Positions 1 to 8,113 of a stretch of DNA of 64,000 nucleotides are shown here, piece after piece. Each line of letters opens with the position of its first letter. Position 1 is the first letter of the stretch. Source of the stretch: Cellulomonas sp. Root930 (GTDB taxonomy: Bacteria; Actinomycetota; Actinomycetes; Actinomycetales; Cellulomonadaceae); assembly GCA_001429255.1 (NCBI GenBank), contig LMJI01000001.1, positions 1,529,256 to 1,593,255 on the forward strand. The letters are read 5' to 3'. Under the pieces are notes generated by a model that was not told where the DNA came from, did not search any database, and saw nothing but the letters and a program-made list of their open reading frames with translations. The translations under genes and the position numbers were made by a program.

Positions 1-276
1 GTCGTCGAGAGGCTGCGCGACCACGGTCGCCTCCCGGCCCCGGATCGTGAGGGCGTCGATCGCCCCGGTCGCCAGGGCGGTGCCGGCCCGCCGGGCGTAG
101 GACACGGTCGCCGCGACGGCAGCCGCGACTGCCTCGGAGTCCTCACCGGTCGGGGTGTCGCCAGGATCGTCGAAGAACGGTCGCCCGTCGGTGCGGACGA
201 CGCTCACGCGGCGGATCCCCTCCATGTCCCGCCGCACGACCGCGGCGATCTGGAGGGCGTGCTGGCGGACGATCAC
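1..276 (-). CDS. Roadblock/LC7-like protein, C-terminus cut off by window edge
   Basis: Reading leftwards from a GTG at 276, the frame stays open for 92 codons and leaves the window at base 1. An AGAGGA ribosome site lies just upstream. The visible protein starts VIVRQHALQIAAVV and has a short charged segment (RRVSVVRTDGRPFFDD) followed by an Ala-rich helix. This fits the start of a roadblock/LC7 regulator of small GTPases, like the next gene at 332-700. No GTPase partner is in the window. Family assignment is tentative because only the N-terminal part is visible; the open frame and start are clear. Confidence 0.5.
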   Translation of the reverse strand, partial: MIVRQHALQIAAVVRRDMEGIRRVSVVRTDGRPFFDDPGDTPTGEDSEAVAAAVAATVSYARRAGTALATGAIDALTIRGREATVVAQPLDD

Positions 277-331
277 GAGGGTCCTCTTCAGGGTGCAGTG
301 GTGCCCGCGCGGCCCGCGCGGGCACCACGGG

Positions 332-700
332 TCAGATGGTGAGCGTGCGCTCGAGGTTCGACAGCTGGCGGCGGGCCAGCGCGAGGTTGGCGCGGCTCTT
401 GTCGAGCACGAGGTAGAGGAACAGGCCGCTGCCGTCGGCGCCCTGGAGCAGGCGGATCAGGTGGTACTGCTGGCCGAGGGTGATGAGGATGTCCTCGATG
501 CGGTCGTCCAGGCCGAGGGCGGCCATGGTGCGCAGCTTGGCGCGGATCACCTCGGTGTTCCCGGCGGCGGCGACGTCGAGGTCGATGCCCGTCCCCTGGT
601 GCCCGAGGGACATCCCGCTCTCGTAGTCGACGAGGGCGACGGCGGTCGCACCATCGATCTCGAGCGCGGCGGCGAGGGTCTGGTCGAGCGTGGTGCTCAT
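332..700 (-). CDS. Roadblock/LC7 domain protein
   Basis: A 122-residue single-domain protein whose length and pattern fit the roadblock/LC7 (MglB-like) family: an N-terminal helix (TLDQTLAAALEIDG), a beta strand (ATAVALVDYESG), a central helix with TEVIRAKLRTMAALG, then strands covering EDILITLGQQYHLIRLL and GLFLYLVLDKSRANLALARRQL. In bacteria such proteins usually act as GTPase-activating or scaffold partners of MglA-type GTPases in the cytoplasm. The ATG at 700 is chosen because homology begins there and a GGAAG precedes it; the longer upstream frame has unrelated composition. It lies 55 bp ahead of the second roadblock-like gene and may be co-transcribed with it. Confidence 0.75.
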   Translation of the reverse strand: MSTTLDQTLAAALEIDGATAVALVDYESGMSLGHQGTGIDLDVAAAGNTEVIRAKLRTMAALGLDDRIEDILITLGQQYHLIRLLQGADGSGLFLYLVLDKSRANLALARRQLSNLERTLTI

Positions 701-978
701 GGTGGTCTGCTTCCGGTCGTCGGTCGGTGGGGGTCGTGCGCGGGCTGCGCGGCGGGAGCTGGGCGCGGCGATCGGCAGGCTGCGACCGTATGGCGTGGTT
801 GAAGTTTCATCCATCGGTGGTGCGGTCTTCGCGGTGATTCGCACGATGACTTCACCCCGCACGATCACCCGGTGCGGCCACGGGACGACCCGCGTCCGTC
901 CCTGGGTGCAGTCCGTGGCCTCGAGGGAGGGCCCGGAGGTCGATGTCGTGCACAGGTGCGGCCCGGCAGCCTGGCGGC

Positions 979-1671
979 ATGAACACCGCCACCCCTCGCC
1001 TGTCCGCCCGCGGCCTGGTCAAGCGCTTCGGCTCCACCACCGCGCTCGCCGGCGTCGACGTCGACCTGCACGACGGTGAGTCGCTCGCCGTCATGGGCCC
1101 GTCCGGCTCCGGCAAGTCGACGCTGCTGCACTGCCTGGCCGGCATCCTGCCGCCCGACTCCGGCTCGGTCGCGCTCGACGGGCGGCCGGTGGGTGGGCTG
1201 TCCGACCGTGAGCGCTCGCTGCTGCGTCGGCAGCGCTACGGCTTCGTGTTCCAGTTCGGCCAGCTGCTCTCCGAGCTGCCGGCGATCGAGAACGTCGCGC
1301 TGCCGGCCATGCTGCTGGGCACCTCGCGGCGCGACGCCACCGAGCTGGCCGGCCGCTGGCTCGCGTCGCTCGGCCTCGCCGGGATGGAGGGGCGTCGGCC
1401 GGGGGAGCTGTCCGGGGGGCAGGCACAGCGGGTGGCCGTCGCGCGGGCGCTGATCACCGGCCCCGCGGTCGTCTTCGCCGACGAGCCGACTGGTGCGCTC
1501 GACCAGGCGACCGGCCACGACGTCATGCGGATCCTCACGGAGACGACGAAGGCGGCGGGTGCGTCCCTGGTCGTCGTCACCCACGACAGCCAGGTGGCGG
1601 ACTGGTGCGACCGGCGCATCGAGGTCCGGGACGGGCTCGTCGTCGGCGCGACCGCCGAGGTGCCGCGGTGA
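979..1671 (+). CDS. ABC transporter ATP-binding protein, LolD/MacB type
   Basis: A 230-residue ATPase with Walker A GPSGSGKST, Q-loop VFQFGQLLSELP, signature LSGGQAQRVAVARAL, Walker B VVFADEPTGALD and switch histidine VVTHD. The EPTGALD form of Walker B and the short single-domain layout are typical of the LolD/MacB/FtsE-like group that pairs with FtsX-type permeases, and such a permease follows directly. The ATG at 979 is preferred to an upstream GTG at 943 because family homology starts about ten residues after it. It overlaps the permease gene by four bases (GTGA), so translation is probably coupled. Cargo is unknown; peptides or antibiotics are common in this group. Confidence 0.88.
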   Translation: MNTATPRLSARGLVKRFGSTTALAGVDVDLHDGESLAVMGPSGSGKSTLLHCLAGILPPDSGSVALDGRPVGGLSDRERSLLRRQRYGFVFQFGQLLSELPAIENVALPAMLLGTSRRDATELAGRWLASLGLAGMEGRRPGELSGGQAQRVAVARALITGPAVVFADEPTGALDQATGHDVMRILTETTKAAGASLVVVTHDSQVADWCDRRIEVRDGLVVGATAEVPR

Positions 1672-3026
1672 ACGCGGTCGTCGCGCTCGCGCCCCGGTTC
1701 CAGCGCGCCGGCGGTCGCGACGCCCGCGTGACCACCGGTCTGGCCGTCACCGCGTTCGCGGTCACCACGGGGCTGACCCTGAGCGTCGTCGGCGGACTGC
1801 TCGGGTTCGCCGACCGCGCCGCCCTGCCTGTGCCACCCGGGCAGGACGACCTGCGCAGCCTGTACCTGAGCCTCGCCTGGACCGCGGTCGTCCTGCTGGT
1901 CGTGCCGCTGCTGACGCTCGGCGGTGCGGCCGCCCGGCTCGGGGTCTCCCGACGCGATGCGCGGCTGGCCACCCTGCGGCTGCTCGGCGCGACGCCCCGC
2001 GAGGTGGTCGGCCTGACGGTCACGGAGACCGCCTGGCAGGGGTTCGTCGGCGCGGTCCTCGGCATCCTGCTCTACGGCGCGCTCCTGCCCGCCGTCGCGC
2101 TCCTGCCGTTCCAGGGCACCACGTTCTCCGTCGCCGAGCTCTGGGTCGGCTGGCAGGGCCTCGCGGTCACGCTCGTGGCGGTGCCGCTGCTGGCCGCCCT
2201 GTCCGGGGCGTTCTCGCTGCGGCGCGTGAGCGTGTCACCGCTCGGCGTCGCCCGGCGCGAGACGCCGAAGGGCATGACGTGGCTGCGGCTGGTGATCGCC
2301 GTCGTCGGGATCGGGCTGTTCATGGTGGTCAGTGCCGCGGCCGGGGCGCTCGGTGCGGCCGCGGTGGGTGCGCTCGTCGGGGCGCTGGCGGTCGGCTTCG
2401 CGACCCTCAACGCGGTGGGTCCGTGGGTGCTCGGGCTGGTCGGCAAGGTGCAGCTGCGGCGCGCCACGACGCCGGCGCGGCTGCTGGCTGCACGCCGGCT
2501 GCTGGACGACCCGCGGGCGGCGTGGCGTGTGGTCGGGGGGCTCGGGCTCGCCGGGTTCGTCGCCGGTGCCCTCGCGGTGCTGCCGGCGATCACCGCCGTG
2601 GACACCACGGGGGACCCGCAGGGCGACACCCTCATGGCCGACCTGGTCACCGGCGGGATGGTCACGCTCGTCGTCGCGTTCCTCCTGGCAGCGGTCTCGG
2701 CCGGGATCGCGCAGGCGGCTGCGGTGCTGGACCGGCGGCGCGAGATCGCCCTGCAGAACCTGGCCGGGATGCCGGTGGAGCTGCTCGACTCGGTGCGTCG
2801 CCGGTCGGTGCTGGTCCCGCTGCTGTTCGTGTCGGTGGGCTCGGCCGCGACCGCTCTGGTGATGCTCTTCCCCCTGTTCGGCGCCGCGGCCGTGAGCTCC
2901 CCGCAGGGGCTCCTCCTCCTGTTCGGGTTCCTCGCCGGGGGGTGCGCGCTGGTCTACGCGGCGACCGAGACGTCCCGGCCGCTGCTGCGGTCGGTGCTGG
3001 CGGACACGGTGGTGCGGGCCGACTGA
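1668..3026 (+). CDS. FtsX-like ABC permease
   Basis: A 452-residue membrane protein whose GTG start overlaps the stop of the ATPase gene by four bases. Hydrophobic segments occur near the N-terminus (GLAVTAFAVTTGLTLSVVGGLLGF), around residues 65-85, 120-155 and 175-200, then again at 220-260, 300-330, 340-370 and 395-440, about ten in all. The segments come in two halves separated by the LLAARRLLDDPRAAWR region, as expected for a duplicated FtsX/MacB-type permease. The motifs RRDARLATLRLLGATPREV and RRREIALQNLAGMPVELL are the family coupling-helix regions that contact the ATPase. No large periplasmic-type domain is present. It forms the membrane half of the transporter encoded with 979-1671; the substrate cannot be inferred. 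Confidence 0.85.
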   Translation: MNAVVALAPRFQRAGGRDARVTTGLAVTAFAVTTGLTLSVVGGLLGFADRAALPVPPGQDDLRSLYLSLAWTAVVLLVVPLLTLGGAAARLGVSRRDARLATLRLLGATPREVVGLTVTETAWQGFVGAVLGILLYGALLPAVALLPFQGTTFSVAELWVGWQGLAVTLVAVPLLAALSGAFSLRRVSVSPLGVARRETPKGMTWLRLVIAVVGIGLFMVVSAAAGALGAAAVGALVGALAVGFATLNAVGPWVLGLVGKVQLRRATTPARLLAARRLLDDPRAAWRVVGGLGLAGFVAGALAVLPAITAVDTTGDPQGDTLMADLVTGGMVTLVVAFLLAAVSAGIAQAAAVLDRRREIALQNLAGMPVELLDSVRRRSVLVPLLFVSVGSAATALVMLFPLFGAAAVSSPQGLLLLFGFLAGGCALVYAATETSRPLLRSVLADTVVRAD

Positions 3027-3047
3027 CCGTGTGTGGGCGAGGACGTC

Positions 3048-3053
3048 TAGGGT
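3048..3053 (+). promoter_or_regulatory. Putative -10 box for leaderless dnaX mRNA
   Basis: TAGGGT ends seven bases before the GTG start of dnaX, and no ribosome-binding site lies in between. In actinobacteria this spacing puts the transcription start at or next to the start codon, giving a leaderless transcript. No good -35 hexamer is seen. Confidence 0.4.
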
Positions 3054-3060
3054 TCGTGGC

Positions 3061-5277
3061 GTGACGACAGCCCTGTACCGGCGCTACCGGCCCGAGAACT
3101 TCGCCGAGGTGATCGGTCAGGACCATGTCACCGCGCCCCTGCGGCAGGCGCTGCGCAGCGGTCAGGTCAACCACGCGTACCTGTTCTCCGGTCCGCGCGG
3201 CTGCGGCAAGACGACCTCCGCCCGCATCCTCGCCCGCATCCTGAACTGCGCGGAGAACACCGAGGCGAACCCGACCGACACCCCCTGCGGCGTGTGCCCG
3301 TCCTGCGTCGAGCTGGCGCGCGGCGGACCGGGCAGCCTGGACGTGGTGGAGATCGACGCGGCCAGCCACGGCGGTGTCGACGACGCCCGTGAGCTGCGGG
3401 AGCGCGCCACGTTCGCGCCCGCGCGGGACCGCTACAAGGTGTTCATCCTCGACGAGGCCCACATGGTCTCGAACCAGGGCTTCAACGCGCTGCTCAAGAT
3501 CGTCGAGGAGCCGCCGCCGCACATCAAGTTCATCTTCGCGACGACCGAGCCGGACAAGGTCATCGGCACCATCCGCTCGCGCACCCACCACTACCCGTTC
3601 CGCCTGGTCCCGCCGGACGTGCTGGTCCCCTACCTGCAGCAGCTCTGCGACAGCGAGGGCGTGCCCGTGGCCTCCGGCGTGCTGCCGCTGGTCGTGCGCG
3701 CGGGCGGGGGCTCGGTGCGGGACACGCTCTCCGTGCTGGACCAGCTGATCGCCGGCTCCGGGGGCGGCGAGGTCGGGTACGAGGGCGCCGCCGCTCTGCT
3801 CGGGTACACGCAGGCGTCGCTGCTCGACGACCTGGTCGAGTCGATCGCCGCCCGCGATGGGGCCTCGGCGTTCCGCGTGGTCGACCGCGTGATCTCCACC
3901 GGCCACGAGCCGCGGCGGTTCGTCGAGGACCTGCTCGAGCGACTCCGCGACCTGATCGTCATCGCGGCCTCGGGCGACGCGGCCGATGCGGCCCTGCGCG
4001 ACGTCCCGACCGACCAGCTCGACCGCATGCGCCTGCAGGCCCGCCACCTGGGCGCCTCGGAGCTGTCCCGGTCCGCCGACCTCTGCAGCGCGGCGCTCAC
4101 CGAGATGACCGGTGCGACCTCCCCGCGCCTGCACCTCGAGCTGCTCATGGCGCGGCTGCTGCTGCCCGCGGCGGAGGACACCCGCTCGGGCCTCGGCGCC
4201 CGGCTCGACCGGCTGGAGCGCGGCCTGCCCGCCGACGGTGCGGCTGGGGTGCGCGTGCCGGTCGCCGGACCGCAGACCCCCGCTCCGCCGGTTCCTGCCG
4301 CCGCACCCGAGGTCCCTGCTGTCGGGCCCGTGGACGTCGCGCCGCAGGTTCCTGCGGTCGTGCCCCCGAGTGCGGGGACGACCACGCGTCCCGAGCCGGT
4401 GCCGACGAAGCCTCCGGCACCCGTCGCCGGACCGACCGAGTCGTCTCGAGCGGCGGTGGCCCCGGAGCCGACGGAGGTGCCGGTCGAGCCACCGACCAGC
4501 GACGCCGACGACAGCCCGCCGTGGGATCCCGCGCCGCCGGCGGCCGACGTCCACCCCGTCGAGCCCGAGAAGGCCCCCGCCCCTCCGGCCGCACCGGCCC
4601 CTGCACCGACCCCGGCCCGCGCGTCGTCCGGCGGTCCGGACACCGAGGTCCTCCGCCGCCGCTGGCCGGAGGTCCTGGAGACGGTCAAGGGCCTGCGCCG
4701 GGTCACGTGGGCGCTCATCGACCCGCGGAACGCCCAGGTGGCCGAGCTCGACGCCACCACGCTGCGGGTGGCCTTCGACAACCCGGCGCTCGCCACCACG
4801 TTCCGCAACGGAGCCCACGCGGACGTCGTCGCGCGGGCCGTGCGGGAGACCCTCGGGTTCGACGTGCGGGTCGAGGGCATCCTCGCGGAGCAGGTGAGCG
4901 CGGCTCCCGCGGCACCGGCCGCGACGCGACCCGCACCCGACGATCGCGCCAACCCACGCGCGGTGACCCCGGCCGAGGCGGCGGCGTCGTGGGACGACGA
5001 ACCCCCGATGCCCGAGCCGCCGGACGACGAGCCCGGTGAGCCGGCCACCCCGGACGCACCTCCGCAGGACATCGCCCCGCCGCCCGCCGGCACCGCGCGG
5101 GAGCGTGGCATGGCCGCGGCGCGCGAGTCGGCGTCGCGGATGACGCCCGGCGTCCCGGACGACCCGTCGCCGGACGACCCGGACATCACCACCTCGAGCC
5201 TGATGGGCGCCCCGCTGGTGGCGCAGATGCTCGGCGGCACGGTCATCGACGAGCAGCTGGACGACGGCTCGTCGTGA
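3061..5277 (+). CDS. dnaX: DNA polymerase III subunits gamma/tau
   Basis: A 738-residue clamp-loader ATPase of the replication machinery. The N-terminus (TTALYRRYRPENFAEVIGQ) is the DnaX signature. Walker A is GPRGCGKTT (residues 44-52), the zinc-binding cysteines are C63, C76, C79 and C82, Walker B gives FILDEAHM, and sensor 1 is IFATTEPDKV. Domain III ends near residue 370. A long Pro/Ala/Glu-rich linker (about 400-525) follows, then a folded tau-like region (RRRWPEVLETVKGLRRVTWALI) and a second acidic Pro-rich tail. No A-rich slippery site for programmed frameshifting is visible, so probably only the full-length product is made. The GTG at 3061 matches the family start. It overlaps the VOC gene by GTGA. 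Confidence 0.96.
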   Translation: MTTALYRRYRPENFAEVIGQDHVTAPLRQALRSGQVNHAYLFSGPRGCGKTTSARILARILNCAENTEANPTDTPCGVCPSCVELARGGPGSLDVVEIDAASHGGVDDARELRERATFAPARDRYKVFILDEAHMVSNQGFNALLKIVEEPPPHIKFIFATTEPDKVIGTIRSRTHHYPFRLVPPDVLVPYLQQLCDSEGVPVASGVLPLVVRAGGGSVRDTLSVLDQLIAGSGGGEVGYEGAAALLGYTQASLLDDLVESIAARDGASAFRVVDRVISTGHEPRRFVEDLLERLRDLIVIAASGDAADAALRDVPTDQLDRMRLQARHLGASELSRSADLCSAALTEMTGATSPRLHLELLMARLLLPAAEDTRSGLGARLDRLERGLPADGAAGVRVPVAGPQTPAPPVPAAAPEVPAVGPVDVAPQVPAVVPPSAGTTTRPEPVPTKPPAPVAGPTESSRAAVAPEPTEVPVEPPTSDADDSPPWDPAPPAADVHPVEPEKAPAPPAAPAPAPTPARASSGGPDTEVLRRRWPEVLETVKGLRRVTWALIDPRNAQVAELDATTLRVAFDNPALATTFRNGAHADVVARAVRETLGFDVRVEGILAEQVSAAPAAPAATRPAPDDRANPRAVTPAEAAASWDDEPPMPEPPDDEPGEPATPDAPPQDIAPPPAGTARERGMAAARESASRMTPGVPDDPSPDDPDITTSSLMGAPLVAQMLGGTVIDEQLDDGSS

Positions 5278-5702
5278 CCGACGAGTCGCCCGGTGCGCTG
5301 CACCACCTGGAGATCTGGGTGGCGGACCTGAACACGGCGGAGCGGAGCTGGGGCTGGCTGCTGACCCGGCTGGGCTACGTGGTGCGCGACCGGTGGCCGG
5401 ACGGCGTCAGCTGGGGGCGGGACCCGGGGCCGTACGTGGTGCTCGAGTCCGGCCCGAACGTGGCGTCGGTTCCGCACGACCGGCTCCGACCCGGCCTGAA
5501 CCACCTGGCCCTCTGGGGCGGCTCGCGCGCGGACGTGGACGCGCTCGTCGAGGCCGCCCCCGCGCACGGCTGGTCGCTGCTGTTCGCGGACCGGCACCCG
5601 TTCGCGGGCGGGCCGGAGCACTACGCGGCCTACCTCGAGGACGCCCAGGGGTTCGAGCTGGAGCTGGTGGCGTCCGACGGCGGGACCCCGCCGACCCCGT
5701 AG
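5274..5702 (+). CDS. VOC (glyoxalase/bleomycin-resistance fold) family protein
   Basis: A 142-residue protein with one vicinal-oxygen-chelate fold: [26 protein letters not shown] begins the first beta-alpha-beta unit, LNHLALWGG the second, and the tail ends with [13 protein letters not shown]. The paired metal-ligand positions (H in LHHLEIWV, H in LNHLALW, E in FELELV) are retained, so metal binding is likely. The substrate is unknown; the family includes lyases, dioxygenases and resistance proteins. Its GTG start overlaps the dnaX stop, and recR starts ten bases after its end. This position, between dnaX and recR, is occupied in most bacteria by the ybaB/ebfC gene, which is absent here. Confidence 0.85.
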   Translation: MTDESPGALHHLEIWVADLNTAERSWGWLLTRLGYVVRDRWPDGVSWGRDPGPYVVLESGPNVASVPHDRLRPGLNHLALWGGSRADVDALVEAAPAHGWSLLFADRHPFAGGPEHYAAYLEDAQGFELELVASDGGTPPTP

Positions 5703-5705
5703 GCT
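5700..5705 (+). promoter_or_regulatory. Putative -10 box for leaderless recR mRNA
   Basis: TAGGCT overlaps the stop codon of the VOC gene and ends seven bases before the recR GTG. The gap has no ribosome site, so recR may have its own leaderless transcript besides read-through from dnaX. Confidence 0.4.
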
Positions 5706-5712
5706 GGCAGGC

Positions 5713-6312
5713 GTGTACGAAGGCGCGGTCCAGGACCTGATCGACGAGCTCGGGCGACTGCCCGGAGTCGGTCCCAAGAGCGCCCAGCGCATCGCGTTCC
5801 ACATCCTCTCGGCCGATCCGGCGGACGTCCGCCGGTTGTCGGACGCGCTCACCGAGGTGAAGCTGCGGGTCCGGTTCTGCGAGATCTGCGGCAACGTCGC
5901 GCAGGAGCCGCAGTGCCGCATCTGCCGCGACCCGCGCCGCTCGCCGGTGACCATCTGCGTCGTCGAGGAGCCCAAGGACGTCGTCGCCATCGAGCGGACC
6001 CGCGAGTTCCGTGGCAAGTACCACGTGCTCGGCGGTGCCATCAACCCGATCGCGGGCGTCGGCCCGGACGACCTGCGCATCGCCGGCCTCATGACGCGGC
6101 TCGCGGACGGCACCGTCACCGAGGTGATCCTGGCCACCGACCCGAACGTCGAGGGCGAGGCCACGGCCACCTACCTGGCGCGGCTCCTGGTCCCGATGGG
6201 CCTGACGGTCAGCCGGTTGGCGTCGGGCCTGCCGGTGGGCGGGGACCTGGAGTACGCGGACGAGGTCACCCTCGGCCGCGCGTTCGAGGGCCGACGACGG
6301 ATCAGTGCGTAG
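5713..6312 (+). CDS. recR: Recombination mediator RecR
   Basis: A 199-residue protein of standard RecR length. It has the N-terminal helix-hairpin-helix ([20 protein letters not shown]), the four-cysteine zinc finger (C56, C59, C68, C71) and a Toprim domain with [13 protein letters not shown] and [16 protein letters not shown]. The C-terminal [24 protein letters not shown] is the usual clamp-interacting Walker-like end. RecR works with RecF/RecO to load RecA at single-strand gaps. Placement after dnaX is conserved in many bacteria. The GTG at 5713 gives the family N-terminus; a -10-like box seven bases upstream suggests leaderless expression. Confidence 0.96.
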   Translation: MYEGAVQDLIDELGRLPGVGPKSAQRIAFHILSADPADVRRLSDALTEVKLRVRFCEICGNVAQEPQCRICRDPRRSPVTICVVEEPKDVVAIERTREFRGKYHVLGGAINPIAGVGPDDLRIAGLMTRLADGTVTEVILATDPNVEGEATATYLARLLVPMGLTVSRLASGLPVGGDLEYADEVTLGRAFEGRRRISA

Positions 6313-6324
6313 GGGAGCGGGCAC

Positions 6325-6891
6325 ATGAGCACCACGGCAGACGCGGATCTTCGCGAGATCGCCCAGGCGGTCGCGGCCGAGACCCGCAGCTACCTGACCA
6401 CCATCACCGAGGTCGCGTCGGGGGCCAACCCGGACGCGTCGCTGCCGCTGCTGCTGCTCGCGGTCAGCGACGTGCTCGCGGCCGGCGCCCGGCTGGGTGC
6501 GACGACGGACGTGGTCCCCTCCGAGCGGTTCGAGCCCGACCTCGGTCCCGACCCGGACGTGGAACCCCTGCGGGCCAACCTGGCCAACGTGTTCGAGGGC
6601 ATCGACGAGTACGCGGCGGTGGTCGACCCGCTGCTGGGCGTCGACGTCCAGCCCGCGAGCGTGTCCGGCGACCTCGTCGCGATCGCCGGGGCGCTGGCCC
6701 AGGGCCTGCGGCACTACGAGACCGGCGGCGTGCTCGAGGCCCTCTGGTGGTGGCAGTTCTCCTACCTGTCCGACTGGGGCGAGCGCGCGTCGAGCGTGCT
6801 GCGCACCCTGCAGACGATGCTGGCGCACCTGCGGCTGGACGTGGAGGACGACGTCGCCGCAGAGGCGGAGTACGACGCCCTCCAGCCCTGA
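6325..6891 (+). CDS. DUF5063 domain protein
   Basis: A 188-residue acidic, soluble protein rich in leucine helices. The N-terminus (LREIAQAVAAETRSYLTTITEVA), the conserved EPDLGPDPDVEPLRANLANVFEGIDEYAAVVDPL stretch and the late GLRHYETGGVLEALWWWQFSYLSDWGERASSVLRTLQ match the actinobacterial DUF5063 family, which normally sits between recR and the aspartokinase gene. Function is unknown. A GGGGAG ribosome site precedes the ATG. Its last 11 codons and stop are part of a duplicated DNA segment (6859-6955), so a second copy of the gene's 3' end lies immediately downstream. Confidence 0.8.
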   Translation: MSTTADADLREIAQAVAAETRSYLTTITEVASGANPDASLPLLLLAVSDVLAAGARLGATTDVVPSERFEPDLGPDPDVEPLRANLANVFEGIDEYAAVVDPLLGVDVQPASVSGDLVAIAGALAQGLRHYETGGVLEALWWWQFSYLSDWGERASSVLRTLQTMLAHLRLDVEDDVAAEAEYDALQP

Positions 6892-6955
6892 CCCCGCCAG
6901 GCGACGCGCAGGCACTGTCGCAGAGGCGGAGTACGACGCCCTCCAGCCCTGACCC
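6859..6955. repeat. Direct 36-bp duplication of the DUF5063 gene end
   Basis: Bases 6859-6894 (the last codons, stop and a few bases beyond) recur exactly at 6920-6955, 61 bp apart. The segment after the first copy (about 6897-6908, CAGGCGACGCGC) also recurs at 6981-6992, where it forms the end of the convergent ABC permease gene. The block looks like a local duplication spanning the junction between the two convergent genes. Confidence 0.9.
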
Positions 6956-6979
6956 GTCGACCCGACGAGCCCGGACCCG

Positions 6980-8113
6980 TCAGGCGACGCGCGTCCCCCG
7001 GGCCAGTGTCCGGGTGGGCACGTGGAGCCGGCGCACCGCGACCACGAACCCGCCGGCGCCCAGCAGCACGGTCACGGCCAGCCCCCACGGCCACACGGGA
7101 GTGCGCGACGCCGCCTCGGTCCTGTCGTCGACCGAGGTCTGGTCGGTCCAGCACTCGTCGAGCGGGATCGTGGGGCCTGCTCGCAGCTCACGGACGCCGT
7201 CCCGGATGGCACCGAGCGGGTCGTTGTCGTTCCCGGAGAACCTCGTGTACTCGGTCGTTCCGGCACCGTCCGCCAGCACGACGAACGGGTTCAGGCCCAG
7301 CAGCCACCAGGTGCGTTCCGTGTGGGTGACGGTCCGCTCCTGGAGCTGGACCTCGCACTCGGCGTCCACCTCGCCGGTCCAGTCCTGCGGGACGGTCGAG
7401 ACCTCGACGGTCTGGGTGCGCGAGATCGAGGGGTAGGTGAGCCCGAAGAGGATCGGGGTCAGCAGGGTCAGTGCCGCGACCGTGAGGAACGTGAGCACCG
7501 TGGATCCGGCCGTGCGCGCGGTGAGCGCCGAGAACCCCAGCCCGATGCCGCACACCGCGGCCAGCAGGACCGCGACCAGGAGGACGACCCGCGGCAGCGC
7601 GGTGCCGGGGGTGCCGCCGAGGGCGAGCGCGATCCCGAAGAACGGCAGGCTCGCCACCAGGAACGCGCAGGCGGCGGCCCAGGCGGCGAGCAGCTTGCCG
7701 GCGGCGATCTCGGCGGGGGTCAGCAGCGTGACCTGCAGCGTCGCCAGCGTGCCGGCGTTGCGGTCCCCGTTGATCCCGGTCGACGCGAGGGTCGGCGTGA
7801 CCAGCAGCCCGAGGCCGAGCACGAGGAACGTGACGGCGCCGAACAGGAGCGGTCCGTTCGACGGGCGTTCGCCGAACGCCTCGCCGGACGAGAGCGCGGT
7901 GATGGCCCCGGAGGTCAGCAGCGTGATCCCGCCGACGACCACGAACCACACGATCAGCGCGACGATCCACCGGGTCGACCGCACCCGCTGACGCAGCTCC
8001 AGCACGGCGACCGTCTGGACGCCGTGCCACGTGAGCCCCCACGTGGCGGAGCGCGGGGCCTTCGGCGGCGTCGTCGACGGCTCGTGCTCGAGCTCGACCT
8101 CGGACATCGTCAT
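6980..8113 (-). CDS. ABC-2 type permease
   Basis: A 377-residue membrane protein that starts at an ATG (8113) overlapping the stop of the ATPase gene (ATGA) with GAGGAGG eight bases upstream. Hydrophobic segments: about 41-65, 88-110, 140-165, 172-195, 200-222 and 345-365. A long extracytoplasmic loop (about 225-340) lies between the fifth and last segments and contains two cysteines (DAECEVQ and DECWTDQ). The motif NGDRNAGTLATLQVTLLTPAEIAAGKLLAAW is the coupling region typical of ABC-2 permeases of the NatB/CcmB-like kind. Together with 8110-9093 it forms an exporter of unknown cargo. The pair sits, in reverse orientation, inside the otherwise conserved recR-lysC gene order, which suggests insertion. 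Confidence 0.82.
   Translation of the reverse strand: MTMSEVELEHEPSTTPPKAPRSATWGLTWHGVQTVAVLELRQRVRSTRWIVALIVWFVVVGGITLLTSGAITALSSGEAFGERPSNGPLLFGAVTFLVLGLGLLVTPTLASTGINGDRNAGTLATLQVTLLTPAEIAAGKLLAAWAAACAFLVASLPFFGIALALGGTPGTALPRVVLLVAVLLAAVCGIGLGFSALTARTAGSTVLTFLTVAALTLLTPILFGLTYPSISRTQTVEVSTVPQDWTGEVDAECEVQLQERTVTHTERTWWLLGLNPFVVLADGAGTTEYTRFSGNDNDPLGAIRDGVRELRAGPTIPLDECWTDQTSVDDRTEAASRTPVWPWGLAVTVLLGAGGFVVAVRRLHVPTRTLARGTRVA

Noticed and set aside
3061-5277. Programmed frameshift making a gamma subunit from dnaX
   Set aside because: No A-rich slippery heptamer or matching downstream stem was found in the region where domain III ends.
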